A stretch of 64,000 nt of DNA from UBA11524 sp963590165. Lineage in GTDB: Bacteria > Bacillota > Clostridia > Christensenellales > Aristaeellaceae. Shown piece after piece: positions 8,386 through 16,975 of the stretch (the first letter of the stretch is position 1; each line of letters begins with the position of its first letter). The notes under the pieces were generated by a model. It did not search any database. It saw only the letters and a program-made list of their open reading frames with translations, and had not been told where the DNA came from. Where the stretch lies: the NCBI GenBank assembly GCA_963590165.1, contig CAVANO010000011.1, forward strand, positions 62,001-126,000, read 5' to 3'. A program made the position numbers and the translations under genes.

Positions 8386-10332
8386 TTGAAACGAATGCGA
8401 TGGATACTCTGCCTGCTGATGTGCATCGCGCTGCTCGCGGCAGGATTGCCATTTTCGCTGGCAGCGGATGCCTCATCGGATGAAGCGCCGACCGTGCGGG
8501 TGCTCCTGCGGCGGCTGCAGCTGACCGACCGTGCCGACCTTACGCTCGATGGCGCGTATACCGTGCTGGTGAACGGTCAGGCACTGCTTGCGCTGCCGGA
8601 GGATGCCGAGGTGACTGTGCAAATCCGCTCCGGCGAGCTGTATTTGTTTTACAGCGGCATGAGCCTTCGCCTCGGGAAAAGCGCGGTGTTCCAGCGGAAT
8701 CAATCCGCCACGGATATGCCCGGGCTGCGCTTCAGCAAGACAGGTAACCTGTACCCCGGCACGCTGTCGCTGTCCATCGAGAACGGGCTGCTCGTGCCCA
8801 TCCTGACGCTGTCGGTCGAAGACTACCTGCTCGGCGTCGTGCCGTATGAGATGAGCGACAGCTTTCCGCTTGAGGCGCTCAAGGCGCAGGCAGTCTGTGC
8901 ACGCACCTATGCGCTGTCACACCTGAATTCCTCCCGAACCTATGACGTTGTCGACACAACGAACGATCAGGTTTTCCGCGGCGTTGATGCATCGACCACC
9001 AATGCCGCCCGCGCCGTCAAGGAGACGGCAGGCATTGTCGGCACCTACAACGGCAAGCTCGCTGAGTGCTTCTACAGCGCCAGCAACGGCGGTCAGACCG
9101 AGCTGGTGCAAAACGTCTGGTCCGGCAGCGGCGATTACAGCTATTACGCCATGGTCGATGATCCGTATGACCTGGAGAATCCGCTGAGCATCGTCCGCAC
9201 GGTGAAAATCGGCAAGGACGGCAGCATGCCTGATGCGCTCAAAACGCTGCTGCACGAGAAGATGCTCGCGGAACTGATTCAGGGCGGCTATTCCGAGGCA
9301 CTGGAGGACTTCCGCATCGACAGCATCTCCGCGGTGTCCGCCGAAACACCGTTATTCGATGCGCCGAGCCGCCGCATGAGCGAGCTGGTCATCACCTTCA
9401 CCTGGTCAGGCAAGAAGCAACTTGCCGATATTCTGCCCTCTGCCACCGCCGCGACCAGTGCTTCGGCTGACTACGCGGTTCCGTCCGCCGTCGATGAGGA
9501 TTGGGACTTGGGCGACAGCACCGCCATGCCGACTGACACGCCATCCCCCTTGCCGACCGAAACGCCGACAACTGTCCCGACGCCCGACCCGACCGTGCAG
9601 CTGACCGACTTCCTTTCCGGCGGCGAAGCGACCGTTACGCTTGCCCTGAGCAGCAGCGTCATCACCGCGCTGTCCCTGCACATCTCCGGCAGCGAGGTCA
9701 TCTCTGTCACAGAGGAGGACAGCCGCTTTCTCGTGCAGGCACGGCGCTACGGGCACGGCGTCGGCATGAGCCAGCGCGGTGCGCAGTGGATGGCAAGCCG
9801 CTACGGCAAGACCTTCGATGAGATTCTCGCCTTTTATTATCCGGGCATGACGCTGATGAAGACGTCTTCCGGTGATTTGACGCTGCCGACCGTGCCGTCT
9901 GCACTCGCCGACACGCCCGCACCGGCCGCCACCGCGACCCCGAAGCCCACGCTGATGCCTGTCACGACCGATTCTCTGCCCGATGGCGCGACTGTCATGT
10001 ACGTCAACGCCTCCAGTTTGAATCTCCGCGCAGAGCCGAGCATGGCTGCCGACCTGCTGATGCGCCTGCAGTCCGGTCAGCAGGTTATTGTCCTGGAAAC
10101 GTGCGATGACCCGGAGTGGGTGCACGTCCGCACGGATGTCATCGAGGGCTACTGCATGGTCAGCTACCTCGCCGCCGCTGACGCTTCGTCCGCCCAGCCT
10201 TCGCAGCATGTCACTGTCACGCCGGCTGTACCGGCAACGCCGGAGGTATCGGCAACGCCGGAGGTACCGGCAACGCCGGAGGTACCAGCAACACCGGAGG
10301 TGCCGGCAACGCCGGCGCCGGATCCTGAATAA
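8386..10332 (+). CDS. SpoIID/LytB-domain secreted protein with SH3 domain and Pro-Ala-Thr repeat tail
   Basis: Secreted wall-active protein. TTG start 8 bases after AAAGGAGG; signal peptide residues 1-27. A SpoIID (lytic transglycosylase-like) domain follows, interrupted by a Pro/Thr-rich stretch near 380-405: KAQAVCARTYALSHL, ECFYSASNGGQT, then GHGVGMSQRGAQWMASRYG and ILAFYYPGM. A bacterial SH3 domain spans about 545-595 (NLRAEPSMAADLLMRLQSGQ). The C-terminus is a hexapeptide repeat (VPATPE). SpoIID acts on peptidoglycan during engulfment; proteins with this domain also occur in vegetative cells, so sporulation is not shown. Followed 22 bases later by deoC. Confidence 0.9.
   Translation: MKRMRWILCLLMCIALLAAGLPFSLAADASSDEAPTVRVLLRRLQLTDRADLTLDGAYTVLVNGQALLALPEDAEVTVQIRSGELYLFYSGMSLRLGKSAVFQRNQSATDMPGLRFSKTGNLYPGTLSLSIENGLLVPILTLSVEDYLLGVVPYEMSDSFPLEALKAQAVCARTYALSHLNSSRTYDVVDTTNDQVFRGVDASTTNAARAVKETAGIVGTYNGKLAECFYSASNGGQTELVQNVWSGSGDYSYYAMVDDPYDLENPLSIVRTVKIGKDGSMPDALKTLLHEKMLAELIQGGYSEALEDFRIDSISAVSAETPLFDAPSRRMSELVITFTWSGKKQLADILPSATAATSASADYAVPSAVDEDWDLGDSTAMPTDTPSPLPTETPTTVPTPDPTVQLTDFLSGGEATVTLALSSSVITALSLHISGSEVISVTEEDSRFLVQARRYGHGVGMSQRGAQWMASRYGKTFDEILAFYYPGMTLMKTSSGDLTLPTVPSALADTPAPAATATPKPTLMPVTTDSLPDGATVMYVNASSLNLRAEPSMAADLLMRLQSGQQVIVLETCDDPEWVHVRTDVIEGYCMVSYLAAADASSAQPSQHVTVTPAVPATPEVSATPEVPATPEVPATPEVPATPAPDPE
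10224..10320 (+). repeat. 18-bp tandem repeat encoding a hexapeptide tail
   Basis: About five copies of an 18-base unit resembling CCGGCAACGCCGGAGGTA, in frame, encode VPATPE-type repeats at the C-terminus of the SpoIID-like protein. Such repeats change copy number easily. Confidence 0.85.
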
Positions 10333-10354
10333 CCCCACAGAAAGGAGCATTCCC

Positions 10355-11047
10355 ATGTCCCTGACCCCCTCTGATATCGCTGCCATGCTCGACCACAGCA
10401 CCCTTCAGCCGTACCTCACCGAGGACGACATCCGCCGGGGCTGCGAGCTGGCGCTCCAGTACCGCACTGCATCCGTCTGCGCGCGTCCGTGCGATGTGCC
10501 GATTCTTGCCGAAATGCTTCAGGGCAGCGGCGTGAAGGTCTGCACCGTCATCGGCTTTCCGCACGGCGCACACGCCTCTGAAATCAAGCTTGCCGAGGCG
10601 CGTCTGGCGCTGCAGCAGGGCTGCGAAGAGCTCGACATGGTCATCAACATCGGCAGGATGATTCACGGCGATGAGGACTATGTCCGCAACGAAATTCGGC
10701 AGATTTGCGAACTGGCGCACGGGCAGCATGCGATTGTCAAGGTCATCCTTGAAACGTGCTACCTGACCGACGCGCAGAAGAAACGCTGCTGCGAGCTGGC
10801 GGAAGAAGCCGGTGCGGATTTCGTCAAGACCTCAACCGGCTACGGCTCGGCAGGATGCAAAATCGAGGACATCCGCCTGATGCGTGCCGCAGTCTCTCCG
10901 CACGTGCGCGTCAAGGGATCCGGCGGTATCCGCGACCTCGACACGGTTCTGGCGCTGCGTGCAGCCGGGGCTGACCGCTGCGGCGTATCCGCAACCGCGA
11001 AAATCATGGCTGAAGCCGAAGAACGATTCAAAGCCGGAACACTGTAA
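10355..11047 (+). CDS. deoC: deoxyribose-phosphate aldolase
   Basis: Class I aldolase that cleaves 2-deoxyribose 5-phosphate to glyceraldehyde 3-phosphate and acetaldehyde in deoxynucleoside breakdown. The 230-residue length is normal. Key segments: LDHSTLQPYLTEDDI, VCTVIGFPHGAH, DMVINIGRM, VKVILETCYL, Schiff-base Lys in FVKTSTGYGSAGC, and VKGSGGIRDL. AAAGGAG precedes the ATG; an open frame extending upstream overlaps the previous gene and was not used. Other deo genes are absent nearby. Confidence 0.97.
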   Translation: MSLTPSDIAAMLDHSTLQPYLTEDDIRRGCELALQYRTASVCARPCDVPILAEMLQGSGVKVCTVIGFPHGAHASEIKLAEARLALQQGCEELDMVINIGRMIHGDEDYVRNEIRQICELAHGQHAIVKVILETCYLTDAQKKRCCELAEEAGADFVKTSTGYGSAGCKIEDIRLMRAAVSPHVRVKGSGGIRDLDTVLALRAAGADRCGVSATAKIMAEAEERFKAGTL

Positions 11048-11057
11048 AATGGCATAA

Positions 11058-11096
11058 CAAAAACCTGCTGCTTGTGATAAGCAACAGGTTTTTTTC
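11058..11096. terminator. bidirectional terminator between deoC and argS
   Basis: Stem AACCTGCTGCTT / AAGCAACAGGTT (12 positions, one mismatch) with a 5-base loop, A-run on the left and T-run on the right, between convergent genes. Confidence 0.9.
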
Positions 11097-11107
11097 GCAG
11101 ACCTGCT

Positions 11108-12835
11108 TTACATGCGTTCGGGTGCTTCGATGCCAATCAGCCAGAGCCCTGTCTTAATGACATCCTTGACCGCCTTCGTCAGCGCAACACGTGCCGCCGC
11201 GGTCGCAGGCTCATCATCCAGAATGCGGTGTTCATAATAGAACTTATTATACCCCTGCGCGATATCGGTAACCGCTCTCGTAATCATAGACGGCTCATAC
11301 TTATCCGCCGCCTCCGCAATGACGTCCGGGAAACGACCCAGCATGCGCAGCAGCGCCTGCGCCTCGTCATCGGTCAGGGCAGCCATGTCTGCCTCAGGCA
11401 GCGACAAATCCGCAGCCTTGCGCAGCACCGAGCAGCACCGCGCGTGCGTGTACTGTACATACGGACCCGTCTCGCCGTCGAAATTCAGTGCGCGTTCCCA
11501 CGAGAAGTCAACGTCCTTGATGCGATTGTTGCTCAAATCGGTGTATACAACCGCGCCGATGCCGACCTGCCGTGCGACTTCCTCCTTGTTCGGGAGGTTC
11601 GGAGACTTCTCGTTGATGATTTCCAGCGCCTTCTTCTGCGCCTGATCCAGCAGATCCTCCAGATAAACAACGTGTCCCTTCCGGGTGGACAGCGCCTGAC
11701 CCTCGTAGGAGATCATGCCGAAGGCGACATGCACGCAGTTCTTCGACCATGCATAGCCCATCTTCTCCAGCACGCGGAAAATCTGCCGGAAATGCAGATC
11801 CTGCTGATACGCCACGACATACAGGCATTTGTCGAAATGATATGTATCCTGCCGATAGAGCGCCGCAGCCAGATCGCGCGTGGCATAGAGCGTCGCGCCG
11901 TCGGAGCGGAGGATAATGCACGGCGGCATGTTATCCTCGCTCAGGTCAACAATGGACGCACCCTCGGAGACGGTCAGCAGGTTCTTCTCCTTCAGCTCGT
12001 TGATGACACGATCCATCTTATCGTTATAGAACGATTCGCCGGCGTAGGAGTCAAACGTTACGCCGAGCAGCTTATAAACGCGCTCGGTATCGCGCAGTGT
12101 GAGCGCCTTGAACCAGTTGAAGATGCGCAGCGCTTCCTCATCGCCGTCCTCAATCTTCTTGAACCACGCGCGACCCTGATCGTCCAATGCAGGATCCTTT
12201 TCTGCCTCCTCATGGAACTTGACGTACAGGCGCACCAGCTCCGTTACGCCGCCCTTTTCGACTTCTTTCTCATTGCCCCAGAGCTTATAGGCGCAGATCA
12301 TCTTGCCGAACTGCGTGCCCCAGTCGCCGAGGTGATTGATGCCGACCGTCTTATAGCCGAGGAAATCGTAAATGCGGCGCAGACTATGGCCGATCATCGT
12401 TGTCGACAGATGACCGATATGAAAGCGCTTGGCGATATTGATCGAGGAATAGTCCAGGCAGATGGTTTTGCCGTTGCCCTGATCGGACGAGCCGTAGCGT
12501 TCGCCGCTTGCGAGGATTGCACCGAGCGTTTCCGCTGCGAAATTGACACGGTTCAGGAAGAAATTGACATAGCCGTTGACAGCCTCTGCGCGCGCGACAT
12601 CCTCATGCGACCACTTTTCAACCACCGTCGCGGCGATTTTCGGCGGCGCCATCCGCAGCGCCTTTGCCAGGCGGAAGACGGGCAGCGCATAATCACCCAT
12701 CTGCGGATCCGGCGGAACCGCCAGCAGTGCGCGGATTTCTTCCGCGGTCGGCAATCCCTGCGCATCAGGCCAGATTTCCGTCAGGCAATTTGCCGCCATG
12801 CCTGCCAGCTTCGTTTTCATATCCATTGGCTTCAT
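11108..12835 (-). CDS. argS: arginyl-tRNA synthetase
   Basis: Class I aminoacyl-tRNA synthetase charging tRNA-Arg, which requires the tRNA for arginine activation. 575 residues, normal length. The HIGH motif is in AKRFHIGHLSTTMIG; the KMSKS position reads ALSTRKGHVVYLEDL; the C-terminal anticodon-binding DALR domain includes YVQYTHARCCSVLRK. AAGGAG lies 6 bases from the ATG; a second Met two codons later is possible. Single-gene unit with its own promoter and a shared terminator with deoC. Confidence 0.97.
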   Translation of the reverse strand: MKPMDMKTKLAGMAANCLTEIWPDAQGLPTAEEIRALLAVPPDPQMGDYALPVFRLAKALRMAPPKIAATVVEKWSHEDVARAEAVNGYVNFFLNRVNFAAETLGAILASGERYGSSDQGNGKTICLDYSSINIAKRFHIGHLSTTMIGHSLRRIYDFLGYKTVGINHLGDWGTQFGKMICAYKLWGNEKEVEKGGVTELVRLYVKFHEEAEKDPALDDQGRAWFKKIEDGDEEALRIFNWFKALTLRDTERVYKLLGVTFDSYAGESFYNDKMDRVINELKEKNLLTVSEGASIVDLSEDNMPPCIILRSDGATLYATRDLAAALYRQDTYHFDKCLYVVAYQQDLHFRQIFRVLEKMGYAWSKNCVHVAFGMISYEGQALSTRKGHVVYLEDLLDQAQKKALEIINEKSPNLPNKEEVARQVGIGAVVYTDLSNNRIKDVDFSWERALNFDGETGPYVQYTHARCCSVLRKAADLSLPEADMAALTDDEAQALLRMLGRFPDVIAEAADKYEPSMITRAVTDIAQGYNKFYYEHRILDDEPATAAARVALTKAVKDVIKTGLWLIGIEAPERM

Positions 12836-12865
12836 TGCTCCTTGTCATCCAGTTTATCCAAAGCT

Positions 12866-12894
12866 ATCATAACACATTTTCCCTTGCGGTGCAA
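12866..12894 (-). promoter_or_regulatory. sigma-A promoter of argS
   Basis: Reading leftwards, TTGCAC and TATGAT are separated by 17 bases, about 30 bases before the ribosome binding site. No T-box features were seen. Confidence 0.75.
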
Positions 12895-12899
12895 CAGGG

Positions 12900-12960
12900 T
12901 GAACACAGGCTTCGCCTGTTTTATAGCCCTTGGCAGTTTGCTAAAGCTCAATGATGAAAA
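12900..12960 (+). repeat. single copy of the CAATGAAAATGAAACC intergenic module
   Basis: The stretch ACAGGCTTCGCCTGT (TTC-triloop hairpin) is followed by GCAGTTTGCTAAAGCTCAAT and GATGAAAATGAAACC, related to modules near 41.0-41.3, 53.2 and 57.0 kb. It sits between divergent argS and the VTC gene. Confidence 0.65.
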
Positions 12961-13076
12961 TGAAACCCTTTTGCATAGTTTTGCAGCAAAATTCATAAAA
13001 TCTTCACATAATGAATGCCAATTTTACACCGATTTGATGTATACTGAAAATAGCAAGATAAACGGAGGTGATCACC

Positions 13077-13838
13077 ATGGCGAATGTCCAATGCTCCTTT
13101 GAGCGCGTGGAGAAGAAATTCCTGCTGACGCAGCTGCAGGCAAAGGCGCTTCTGCATGATTTGCGCACCTATATGGAAATCGACCAGTACGGTCGGCACA
13201 CGATCCGGAATCTGTATTTTGATACACCGGATTACGCGGTGATCCGCCGCTCTGTGCTCAAGCCGGTTTATAAGGTGAAATTCCGCCTTCGCGCATACGG
13301 TACGCCGGCGCGTGATACGCTGGTGTTCGCAGAGCTGAAGAAGAAGTATAAGGGGATCGTCTATAAGCGCCGCATTGCCGCCGCGCCGGAGGAACTGTCA
13401 CGTTTCCTGCAGGGGGTGATGCTTCCGGACGAGCCGAACGTGCAGATTCAGCGCGAGCTGCACCGGTATCTGCAGGAGCATCCGGTTGCGCCGCGCGTGC
13501 TGCTGTCGTATGAGCGGATTGCACTGTTCGGGCGCGAGGATTCCGCGCTGCGCGTGACGTTTGACACGAACCTGCGCTTCCGGACGGATCGCCTGGAGCA
13601 GTTCACGGATGATTCAGGGCGGCTGATCTGCGATGACAATCCGGTCGTGCTGGAAATCAAGCTCGCGCATGCTGCACCGTTGTGGCTGACGCACCTGTTG
13701 AGCCGCCATCACTGCTACATGACGTCCTTCTCCAAATACGGCACGTGCTACCTGAAGCATCTGGCATGCAATGTGCCTGACATCCGTGCTATGATTCCCT
13801 GCGAAAGCAACAAAGGAGCAAACGAATATGTTTCTTGA
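13077..13838 (+). CDS. polyphosphate polymerase domain (VTC) protein
   Basis: The VTC domain is the catalytic tunnel fold that in yeast Vtc4 makes polyphosphate from ATP. The 253-residue protein is almost all VTC domain: ERVEKKFLL at the start, NLYFDTPDY, basic tunnel strands KVKFRLRAYG and FAELKKKYKGIVYKRR, then LSYERIALF, VTFDTNLRFR, VLEIKLAH and SFSKYGTCYL. The Lys/Arg and Glu positions expected of an active tunnel are present. GGAGGTG is 6 bases from the chosen ATG; a GTG at 13068 lies inside the ribosome site. Its end overlaps the DUF4956 gene by 11 bases. Bacterial proteins of this type are poorly characterised; polyphosphate synthesis here is inference from the fold. Confidence 0.88.
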   Translation: MANVQCSFERVEKKFLLTQLQAKALLHDLRTYMEIDQYGRHTIRNLYFDTPDYAVIRRSVLKPVYKVKFRLRAYGTPARDTLVFAELKKKYKGIVYKRRIAAAPEELSRFLQGVMLPDEPNVQIQRELHRYLQEHPVAPRVLLSYERIALFGREDSALRVTFDTNLRFRTDRLEQFTDDSGRLICDDNPVVLEIKLAHAAPLWLTHLLSRHHCYMTSFSKYGTCYLKHLACNVPDIRAMIPCESNKGANEYVS

Positions 13839-14493
13839 TTCCATTCTCCCTTCGACATTGACCGTTCCTTCCCTGCTGATGTGCCTCGGCGCATCGTTGG
13901 TTCTGGGCATTCTCACGGCGATTGTGTTCACGCGCGGCTGCCGCCATTCCGCATCGTTCGCGCTGACGCTTGCGCTCCTGCCGATGACCGTCGCGCTGGT
14001 GATTATGCTGGTCAACGGCAGCATCGGCACAGGGCTTGCCGTCGCGGGCACATTCGCGCTGGTGCGTTTCCGTTCGATTCCCGGCACGGCGCGCGAGATT
14101 GCCGCCATTTTCACGGCGGTCGCCATCGGGCTGGCAATGGGCACGGGTATGCTGGGCATTGCGGTGATTTTCTTCGTGCTGTCTGCTGCAGCCGTGCTGA
14201 TTCTGACCGCACTGCATTTCGGCGAACCGGCAAAGAACGAGAAGCAGCTGCGCATCACCGTGCCGGAAGACCTTGACTACGAGCACGCATTCACGGAAGT
14301 GTTCGCCGCGCATCAGGTGAAGGCTACGCTGGAAAAGGTGCATTCGGTCAGCATGGGTACGCTGTTTGAGCTGACGTATCAGCTGAAGCTGCCCGGGGAT
14401 ATTCCGTCGAAGGCACTGATGGATGATTTACGTGAGCGCAACGGCAATTTGCCGATCCTATTTACATCCGCTGCGGATGATGGCATGATGTAA
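13828..14493 (+). CDS. DUF4956 membrane protein
   Basis: 221 residues: four hydrophobic segments in the first 135 residues, including the family-typical RFRSIPGTAREIAAIFTAVA loop, then a soluble cytoplasmic domain of about 85 residues. The start overlaps the VTC gene, and the pairing of VTC and DUF4956 proteins is common in Firmicutes. The family has no established function; a membrane partner of the polyphosphate polymerase, perhaps exporting or anchoring the polymer, is speculation based on yeast VTC, which also spans the membrane. Confidence 0.85.
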   Translation: MFLDSILPSTLTVPSLLMCLGASLVLGILTAIVFTRGCRHSASFALTLALLPMTVALVIMLVNGSIGTGLAVAGTFALVRFRSIPGTAREIAAIFTAVAIGLAMGTGMLGIAVIFFVLSAAAVLILTALHFGEPAKNEKQLRITVPEDLDYEHAFTEVFAAHQVKATLEKVHSVSMGTLFELTYQLKLPGDIPSKALMDDLRERNGNLPILFTSAADDGMM

Positions 14494-14499
14494 CAGGCA

Positions 14500-14590
14500 G
14501 GCTTCGCGGACTTCGCAGACTTCGCGGACTTCGTCCGTTTTTTCAGACTTCGCAGACTTCGTCTGTCTTTTTCAGGCTTTGCCTGATTTT
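14500..14590 (+). repeat. TTC-triloop micro-hairpin array
   Basis: Repeated units of the type GGACTTCGTCC, CAGACTTCGTCTG and CAGGCTTTGCCTG, with short T-runs between them. One of them (CAGACTTCGTCTG followed by TCTTTTT) could terminate the VTC-DUF4956 transcript. Confidence 0.8.
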
Positions 14591-14866
14591 GACCCCTTCG
14601 GGTAAGTACCCTGCGAAGGGGTTCGGGGACGACCGCAAAGCCCCCGAAACAGAATATAGCGATCTCCAATACCCAATAGAGTAGCAATAAAAAAAGCCTT
14701 CGGGTAAGCGCACTGCGAAGGGGTTCGGGGGCGAGCGCAAAGCCCCCGAAACAGAATATAGTTATCCCCAATACCCAATAGAGTAGCAATAAAAACCCCT
14801 TCGGGTAAGTACCCTGCGAAGGGTTTCGGGGGCGAGCGCAAAGCCCCCGAAATAGACATTCCCAAT
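14590..14866 (-). repeat. 101-bp tandem repeat, three copies, of the G-rich hairpin family
   Basis: Three copies spaced 102 and 101 bases. Each has a long stem CCCCTTCG...CGAAGGGG enclosing GGGT/ACCC, then GGGGGC...GCCCCC around a GAGCGCAAA loop, then an AT-richer ATACCCAATAGAGTAGCAAT tail. With the micro-hairpins it fills the 395-base gap before the beta-helix gene; no gene is visible in the gap. Confidence 0.92.
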
Positions 14867-14888
14867 TCCCAAGAGAGCAGGTGAACAG

Positions 14889-16619
14889 ATGAAAAAATGT
14901 TTCATTTCCCTGATGACCATCATTGCAGCGATGATGCTGACCACCGCCTTGGCGGATGAAACCATCACACTGTCTCCAGCAGGGTCAACCTCCTCTGATC
15001 GCACCGTGAGCATCGACGGGCAGACCGTCACCATCACGCAGGAGGGAACCTATATCGTCACCGGTGAGCTGACCGACGGCACGCTTGTCATCGAAGTCGG
15101 CAAGAAGGAGGACGTGACGCTCGTGCTCAGCGGCGTGAGCATCACGAATAGCACCGGCGCGGCGCTTTCTGTTGTGAAGGCGGACGAAGTGACCATCGAA
15201 ACGGCATCAGGCACGGTCAATACGCTGCAGTCCGGCGAGGAAACGGCTGAATCCGCCGAAACGGAGGATTCGGAAGCGGCTTCCGGCGGTGCGCTCCACA
15301 GCAAGGATGACCTGATTTTCCGCGGCGAGGGCACGCTGAATGTGCTGGGTTATCTGAATAACGGCATTCACTGCACGGCCGACATCGAAATCGAAAGCGG
15401 AACCATCCATGTGACCGCCGTCAACCATGGCATCAAAGGAAAAAAGAGCGTTACGGTGACCGGCGGACAAATCGATATTGCATCCGGCAAGGACGGCATC
15501 ACCAGCGATGAGGTCGATCAAGCCGAAAAGGGCTTCGTGAGCATTGATGGCGGCGAAATTACCATCACGAGCGACGGCGACGGCATTTCAGCAGAAACGG
15601 TGCTGACCGTCACTGGCGGCACGGTGAACATTGTCAGCGGCGGCGGCAGCGCGAGCGTGCAGTCGCGCACGATGTCAAACGGCTGGTGGGATTTCGATAC
15701 CGCATCGGACAACACGGACGGCATCAGCAGCAAGGGCTTGAAGGCGGCGCAGTCCATTGCCATCAGCGGCGGCGTGCTGACCATCGACGCAGCGGATGAC
15801 GCGCTGCACAGCGGCGATACCATCACCATCAGCGGCGGTGAAAACACGCTTTCCACCGGCGATGACGGCATCCATGCGGATAAGTCGCTGACCATCTCCG
15901 GCGGCACGGTCACCATCCCGACCTCCTACGAGGGGCTGGAGGCAGTTGAAATCACCATTTCCGGCGGCGACATTGACATTACGGCATCGGATGACGGCAT
16001 CAATGCGAACGGCGGCTCAAGCAACTTCGGCTTTGGCGGCGGTTTCGGCGGAAGCCGAGGCGGACGCAGCGGCGAGCAGACCGATGAATCCTCCGAGGAA
16101 GAGGAGGAATCGCCCATTCTGATCATTACCGGCGGCAAGCTGACCGTCACGGCGGACGGCGACGGGCTCGACACGAACGGCGATTTGCGCGTTGAGGGCG
16201 GCGAAATCACCGTTAACGGCCCGACAAACAGCGGCAACGGCGCCATCGACATCGGCACGGAAAACGGCGGCAGCGCGTTCATTTCCGGCGGCACCGTCAT
16301 CGCACTCGGCGCAAGCGGCATGGCGGAAGGCTTCGGCGACACATCGACCCAATGCGCCTTTCTCGCGACCATGAACACATTCACCGCCGGACAGACCATC
16401 ACCATCGCAGACAGCAAGGGCAACGTCATATACACCGGCGAAACGACCCGTTCGGGCAGCAGCGTTGTGTTCTCCAGCCCTGACCTGACCGTCGGCGAAA
16501 CGTACACCATCACCATCGGCCAGGTAACCGCGACCGTCTCGCAGACCGACACGGTTGTCGGCGACGGCTTCAGCTTCGGCGGATTCGGCGGCGGACACGG
16601 CGGTCATGGCGGCTGGTAA
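14889..16619 (+). CDS. secreted beta-helix protein (DUF4353/carbohydrate-binding-like)
   Basis: 576-residue exported protein with a signal peptide (residues 1-22, cleavage after ALA). The body is a series of roughly 20-residue rungs rich in ISGG, DDGI, IHGIKG-type turns (DGISAETVLTVTGGTVNI, DDALHSGDTITISGG, DDGIHADKSLTISGG), expected to form a right-handed parallel beta-helix. A Gly-rich loop with an acidic run (SSEEEEES) breaks the helix at about 378-402, and the end is Gly/His rich (GGFGGGHGGHGGW). DUF4353 proteins are labelled carbohydrate-binding. It follows the VTC and DUF4956 genes across a repeat block, an association seen in other Firmicutes. Role unknown; the many Asp rungs might bind Ca2+. 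Confidence 0.85.
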   Translation: MKKCFISLMTIIAAMMLTTALADETITLSPAGSTSSDRTVSIDGQTVTITQEGTYIVTGELTDGTLVIEVGKKEDVTLVLSGVSITNSTGAALSVVKADEVTIETASGTVNTLQSGEETAESAETEDSEAASGGALHSKDDLIFRGEGTLNVLGYLNNGIHCTADIEIESGTIHVTAVNHGIKGKKSVTVTGGQIDIASGKDGITSDEVDQAEKGFVSIDGGEITITSDGDGISAETVLTVTGGTVNIVSGGGSASVQSRTMSNGWWDFDTASDNTDGISSKGLKAAQSIAISGGVLTIDAADDALHSGDTITISGGENTLSTGDDGIHADKSLTISGGTVTIPTSYEGLEAVEITISGGDIDITASDDGINANGGSSNFGFGGGFGGSRGGRSGEQTDESSEEEEESPILIITGGKLTVTADGDGLDTNGDLRVEGGEITVNGPTNSGNGAIDIGTENGGSAFISGGTVIALGASGMAEGFGDTSTQCAFLATMNTFTAGQTITIADSKGNVIYTGETTRSGSSVVFSSPDLTVGETYTITIGQVTATVSQTDTVVGDGFSFGGFGGGHGGHGGW

Positions 16620-16637
16620 ATCGCCATACAACCATTC

Positions 16638-16672
16638 CTCCGGAAGAGCAATGCTCCTCCGGAGTTTTTTCT
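16638..16672 (+). terminator. terminator after the beta-helix gene
   Basis: Stem CTCCGGAAGAG / CTCCTCCGGAG with a short loop, one mismatch, followed by TTTTTTC. Confidence 0.88.
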
Positions 16673-16673
16673 T

Positions 16674-16835
16674 GGGCAATACCGCACAATTCGGCGGCAC
16701 CGCTGAACATGCCTTTTGCGCCATCTGCGGCTTGCAAAAATCTCGATTTACATCCAGTAAACCTTCGATTTTTGCAATTGCATCTGACACAAAATTCATT
16801 GTTCATCGTACCACCTCATTTGTGCGGTATTACCC
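16674..16835. mobile_element. MITE-like palindromic element, copy 1 (long form, about 160 bp)
   Basis: Ends are inverted repeats: GGCAATACCGCACAA at the left and TTGTGCGGTATTACC at the right (15 bp, one mismatch). It shares the outer sequence with copy 2 at 18384-18488, including a near-palindrome TTCGGCGGCACCGCTGAA, but has an extra internal block of about 60 bases that itself forms a hairpin (TGCAAAAATC / GATTTTTGCA). No open frame encodes a transposase. Its right end directly abuts the -35 box of the alpha-galactosidase gene. Confidence 0.8.
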
Positions 16836-16864
16836 TTGAATTTTTTTCGCGGCTATGCTATGAT
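16836..16864 (+). promoter_or_regulatory. sigma-A promoter of the alpha-galactosidase gene
   Basis: TTGAAT and TATGAT with a 17-base spacer. The -35 box starts one base after the end of MITE copy 1. Leader of about 105 bases before the ATG. Confidence 0.75.
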
Positions 16865-16975
16865 GAAGGCAGGATCAATTCTTTATTCGTAGCCATAAAC
16901 AAGCCGCATCACCAATCAAATGCCATGGAAAAATGCGAGACCCTGCAATTTGTATACAGGAGGAGTGAAATCACC

